Origin: Lingula anatina
Taxonomy: Eukaryota > Brachiopoda > Lingulata > Lingulida > Lingulidae
DNA: 64,000 nt
NCBI RefSeq assembly: GCF_001039355.2
Contig: NW_019775616.1
Coordinates: 225,021 to 289,020, forward strand
Reading direction: 5' to 3'
Positions 61,218-64,000 of the stretch are shown here, piece by piece. The position numbers and the translations under genes were made by a program. How positions within the stretch are numbered: the stretch's first letter is position 1; every line of letters begins with the position of its first letter. Under the pieces are notes generated by a model. The model did not search any database. It saw only the letters and a list, made by a program, of their open reading frames with translations, and was not told the DNA's origin.

Positions 61218-63247
61218 ATGAAAACACAGGGACATAAACCGCTGCTGATGCTGCTTATTCTTCTGACATTTGCTGTCTACATCGCAATATTGTTTATGAA
61301 TTTTCTGTCATCATCTTGGACTCTAGTTGGCCAAGACTTTGAAGGTGAGAGGATAAATTCTGCGTTTTCAGAAAAAAATTAGTACAGTCATTGTATCCAA
61401 ATTAAATTAAATGTATAAGAATTGGTCAGCTTAAAAATTTGTAATGTTTTCTCAATGTTTCTATATATTTCTTATGCTGTTATGAATTTAGTGTATATTG
61501 AAGCTTTGTTATCAAATTATTATTTTCTTCCTTGCAAGAAATATATAAATAAATAATGAAATGAAAAGAATAACATTTTTTTTAATTAACAACAACAGTA
61601 ATAACCATGTAGGAATTTACAGTTAAGTAGCATAAATAAGACAAAATTTACAGGGACTCTCTTCCCAAAAATAATTTATTAAAATATAATCTGATTTTAT
61701 ATAATTACATTATAACACCGAATGACCATCACAAACATTTGCAGGTTTGTTTCTGAACAACACTGGGGATGTCTCGGACTATTTTTACCTTGAAATCACA
61801 CCTGCTGGCTGGACTTTCTCAATCTGGGGCTTTATCTACACTTGGCAGGTACAGTAGAGTGCATCTCTTGTATCAGAGATAACGTGGGTTATGGTTTTTG
61901 TGTGATTGTGTCTGTGTGAATTTCAGATGTAAGTTAGTAGTAAATATGTCTGTTGTAGACAAGATAAAAGATTCATGAAAGTCATAAATTTGAATGTAGT
62001 TTGTGGTGAAACATTTTTAAAATCTTACTTAATTTAAAGGGATAATAACTCTTTGTATGAGATCTATATTTCACAATAAAAACATTGTGAATAACTCATA
62101 GAAATATATATTCTGTTTTACCACAAAAATGGCAGTTATAGCTATTATTCTGATATCTGAGCTTGTCTTTAGACCACATGACCTCCATTGATGGCTATAC
62201 TCTGTTAAAATCTCTTGAGAGATTTTAACAAAAAAGCAAACTTTTTAGAAAAAAACCAGGGACTAACTTTGAATGTAAAAATGGATTCATTAACCATTGG
62301 TAAGTATGGGAAAATTGTTGTTTACTCCAGGAAAATTCATTTTTTGGCCGAAACGAAGAGTTATTATCACTTTAAGCTAGCATTGTCACAAAAAAAAACA
62401 ACAACATTTATCTGTATGTTTATAATCATAATAATCAATAGGTAAATTTGAAGATATATTAGGGAGTTTCCAATCTAATGTACGTCTAGTTTCATCTTCC
62501 TGATTTGATGCACATGATGCAACATTGTTTGTATTTTATTTACAGTTCTTATGGCTGATCTATGTGGCGGCCAGTATGTGCCGCAAATCCACAATGGGAA
62601 GCTACTTGTATGTGGATCCACAGCTTGTTCCAACAGGACTGTTCTTTGTCTTCATCATCAACAATGTCCTGAACGTCGCTTGGCTTATTCTGTTTGATCG
62701 CATGCTCATCATCTGGTCCATGGTGGATCTATTTCTTATAACTTTCTCACTCTACGTGGCAATTTTCTTGACCCATCGCCAACTTGAGAAGATAGCGCCG
62801 AACCTGGTCAGCATGAAGTCAGTGAAGGACATCTGGATGATTCGATTCTTTGTCCAGAATGGCTTGGCCTTCTACGCCACCTGGTGTACAATTGCCTCAC
62901 TCCTGAACACCGCCATAGTCCTGTCATACACCATAGGCATTAAACAGGACATTGCATGCACCATTGTTTTGGGCGTCCTTGCAGGAGAGATTTTGGTCTG
63001 GTTTGGTCTGGATATTTTTGTCTTTGATAGATACACCCGTTACAACTTCAGCCCAATCATTGTCCTCATTCTCGCTCTGAGTGGAAGCCTCGCCAAGAAC
63101 TGGGATCCCGAGAAGCGCAATTCCATCATCACCGTGGCGATCCTTGGAGTAGCAGTGGTCATTGGATTGGTCAAGGTTATTCTGATGTTTTACCGCCACT
63201 GTACTCGGCCGCTGTACAGCCACTTGTATACATTGGATAAAATATAA
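61218..63247 (+). CDS. Eight-helix TspO/MBR-like membrane protein, paralogue B
   Basis: Exons 61218-61344, 61745-61848 and 62546-63247; donors GTGAGA and GTACAG, acceptors TTTGCAG and TTTACAG. 310 aa. Helix 1 is at about 9-30; [12 protein letters not shown] follows with an N-glycosylation site; then [18 protein letters not shown] (60-77) and the long third exon with the remaining helices, [19 protein letters not shown] and [12 protein letters not shown]. Intron phases (1, 0) and the 104 bp second exon are identical to those of paralogue A, and the proteins align end to end, so the pair arose by an inverted duplication. The 5' acceptor at 61202-61203 (after a T-run) indicates a UTR intron. Intron 2 carries a TTAA MITE. 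The poly(A) signal is probably AATAAA at 63541-63546. Function unknown; an integral membrane protein. Confidence 0.85.
62038..62371. mobile_element. TTAA MITE, copy 3, inside intron 2 of paralogue B
   Basis: 334 bp flanked by TTAA at 62034-62037 and 62372-62375. The terminal repeats differ from the 19 bp consensus at single positions (TTTGT at the left, TATCACT at the right). The central palindrome (62213-62238) has one central mismatch, CTCTTGAGAG. Confidence 0.8.
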
Positions 63248-64000
63248 TCCCGGCCATTGCTATTAAACTTGCACTCATTTGAAGAAAGTGAAAATGCAAG
63301 TGTTAACTTTGGTGCAGCTTATAAAAACAGCTGAATTAGTGTTAGTTATATAATATGCCAAACAATGTTTATATTTTTGTTACATTTTTTCTGAATATGC
63401 TTCTCATTAGTCATACATATGAATTTATTGAGCTAACACAATTCAAAACCTTTGACTGCCTGAAAGTCTTCAATATTTCACAAAACAAAAAAATCATTTT
63501 GATACTTTTAGACTTACGTAAGAAAATAGTTAAAGGTTGTAATAAAAAAATTTTGCTAAAGGTCAACAGCGTCTAACCAGCTGTACAAGTGTAAGTACTT
63601 AAAATGCAGATAAAGTGAGGAAAAATCTCGATACAATTTTATTATTATTTCAAGGTCAAACTGGGGTGATGGCCAGTTTGATAAGGTTAAAAAGTTTGTC
63701 CCCACTACATGTTGTTAAAAAAGCTTGTCCCCACTACATGTTGTTAAACACAGTTTGAAACCCCTTTAGCAGCCACGAAAAAAATTTACCCCCTAGCTAC
63801 TGGAGGGGACAGGCCAGACAGTTAAGCTGATTACACTGAGCTGCTTAAGTAAGAATCCCCTCAGCGATACATCGATCCTGCTGGACTGGTAACTTATAAT
63901 CTGAACTTAGCGTATGGACTCTCATTCAAAATATGCAATCTGATGATTTCTAGTTGTGCAATGCTTTTTGTAGTTTTATGGATTTAAAGAAATGCTTCTA
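63248..64000. other. 3' UTR and downstream non-coding sequence
   Basis: Follows paralogue B. GCTTGTCCCCACTACATG and GTTTGTCCCCACTACATG, each followed by TTGTTAAA, form a 34 bp tandem pair at about 63690-63757. No gene recognised. Confidence 0.5.
63541..63546 (+). promoter_or_regulatory. Candidate poly(A) signal of paralogue B
   Basis: AATAAA about 295 bases after the stop codon, in an otherwise AT-rich 3' region. Confidence 0.45.

Noticed and set aside
62215-62445. 76-codon frame in intron 2 of paralogue B
   Set aside because: It lies mostly inside a TTAA MITE; related peptides at other copies reflect element homology.

Overview
The window is AT-rich invertebrate nuclear DNA. Genes are sparse and mostly split by introns; between them lie small non-autonomous transposons, simple repeats and homopolymer runs. 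No bacterial or viral operon, CRISPR array or rRNA/tRNA gene was seen. The gene content (membrane UGT cluster, front-end desaturase, STAT, TspO/MBR-like multi-pass proteins) and the repeat style fit a marine lophotrochozoan. A mollusc is my best guess, but this is a weak inference. Five single N characters (570, 17255, 23633, 40234, 59644) appear to mark assembly joins of unknown size, and four of them sit at a broken gene or a duplicated block.

Layout. At the left edge, minus strand, is a first coding exon that I read as the N-terminus of a STAT5/6-like transcription factor (571-748), cut by the N at 570. From 749 to 21.9 kb I see no convincing coding exon. That stretch holds several MITE-like elements and a 1,895 bp block repeated across the N at 17255, almost certainly an assembly duplication. 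At 22.4-28.6 kb, minus strand, is a tandem cluster of UDP-glycosyltransferases: a frameshifted 3' part, a 5' part abutting it across the N at 23633, and one intact single-exon gene of 532 aa. Their flanks are also duplicated. At 40.2-41.3 kb, plus strand, is the 3' exon of a front-end-type fatty acid desaturase, its 5' part lost at the N at 40234. At 52.1-53.9 kb, plus strand, is a two-exon gene for an unrecognised 437 aa protein. At 56.7-63.2 kb is a head-to-head pair of paralogous three-exon genes for eight-helix TspO/MBR-like membrane proteins.

The genes are independent eukaryotic transcription units; nothing suggests a shared pathway, apart from possible co-regulation of the head-to-head pair. 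The most interesting biology is the UGT cluster: all copies keep the sugar-donor signature, but both residues of the canonical catalytic dyad are replaced (His to Gln at 37; Asp to Tyr, Cys or Ser at 153). Also notable are the hidden STAT exon, the His-for-Gln third histidine box of the desaturase, the orphan gene, and a MITE family with TTAA target sites and a perfect central palindrome.
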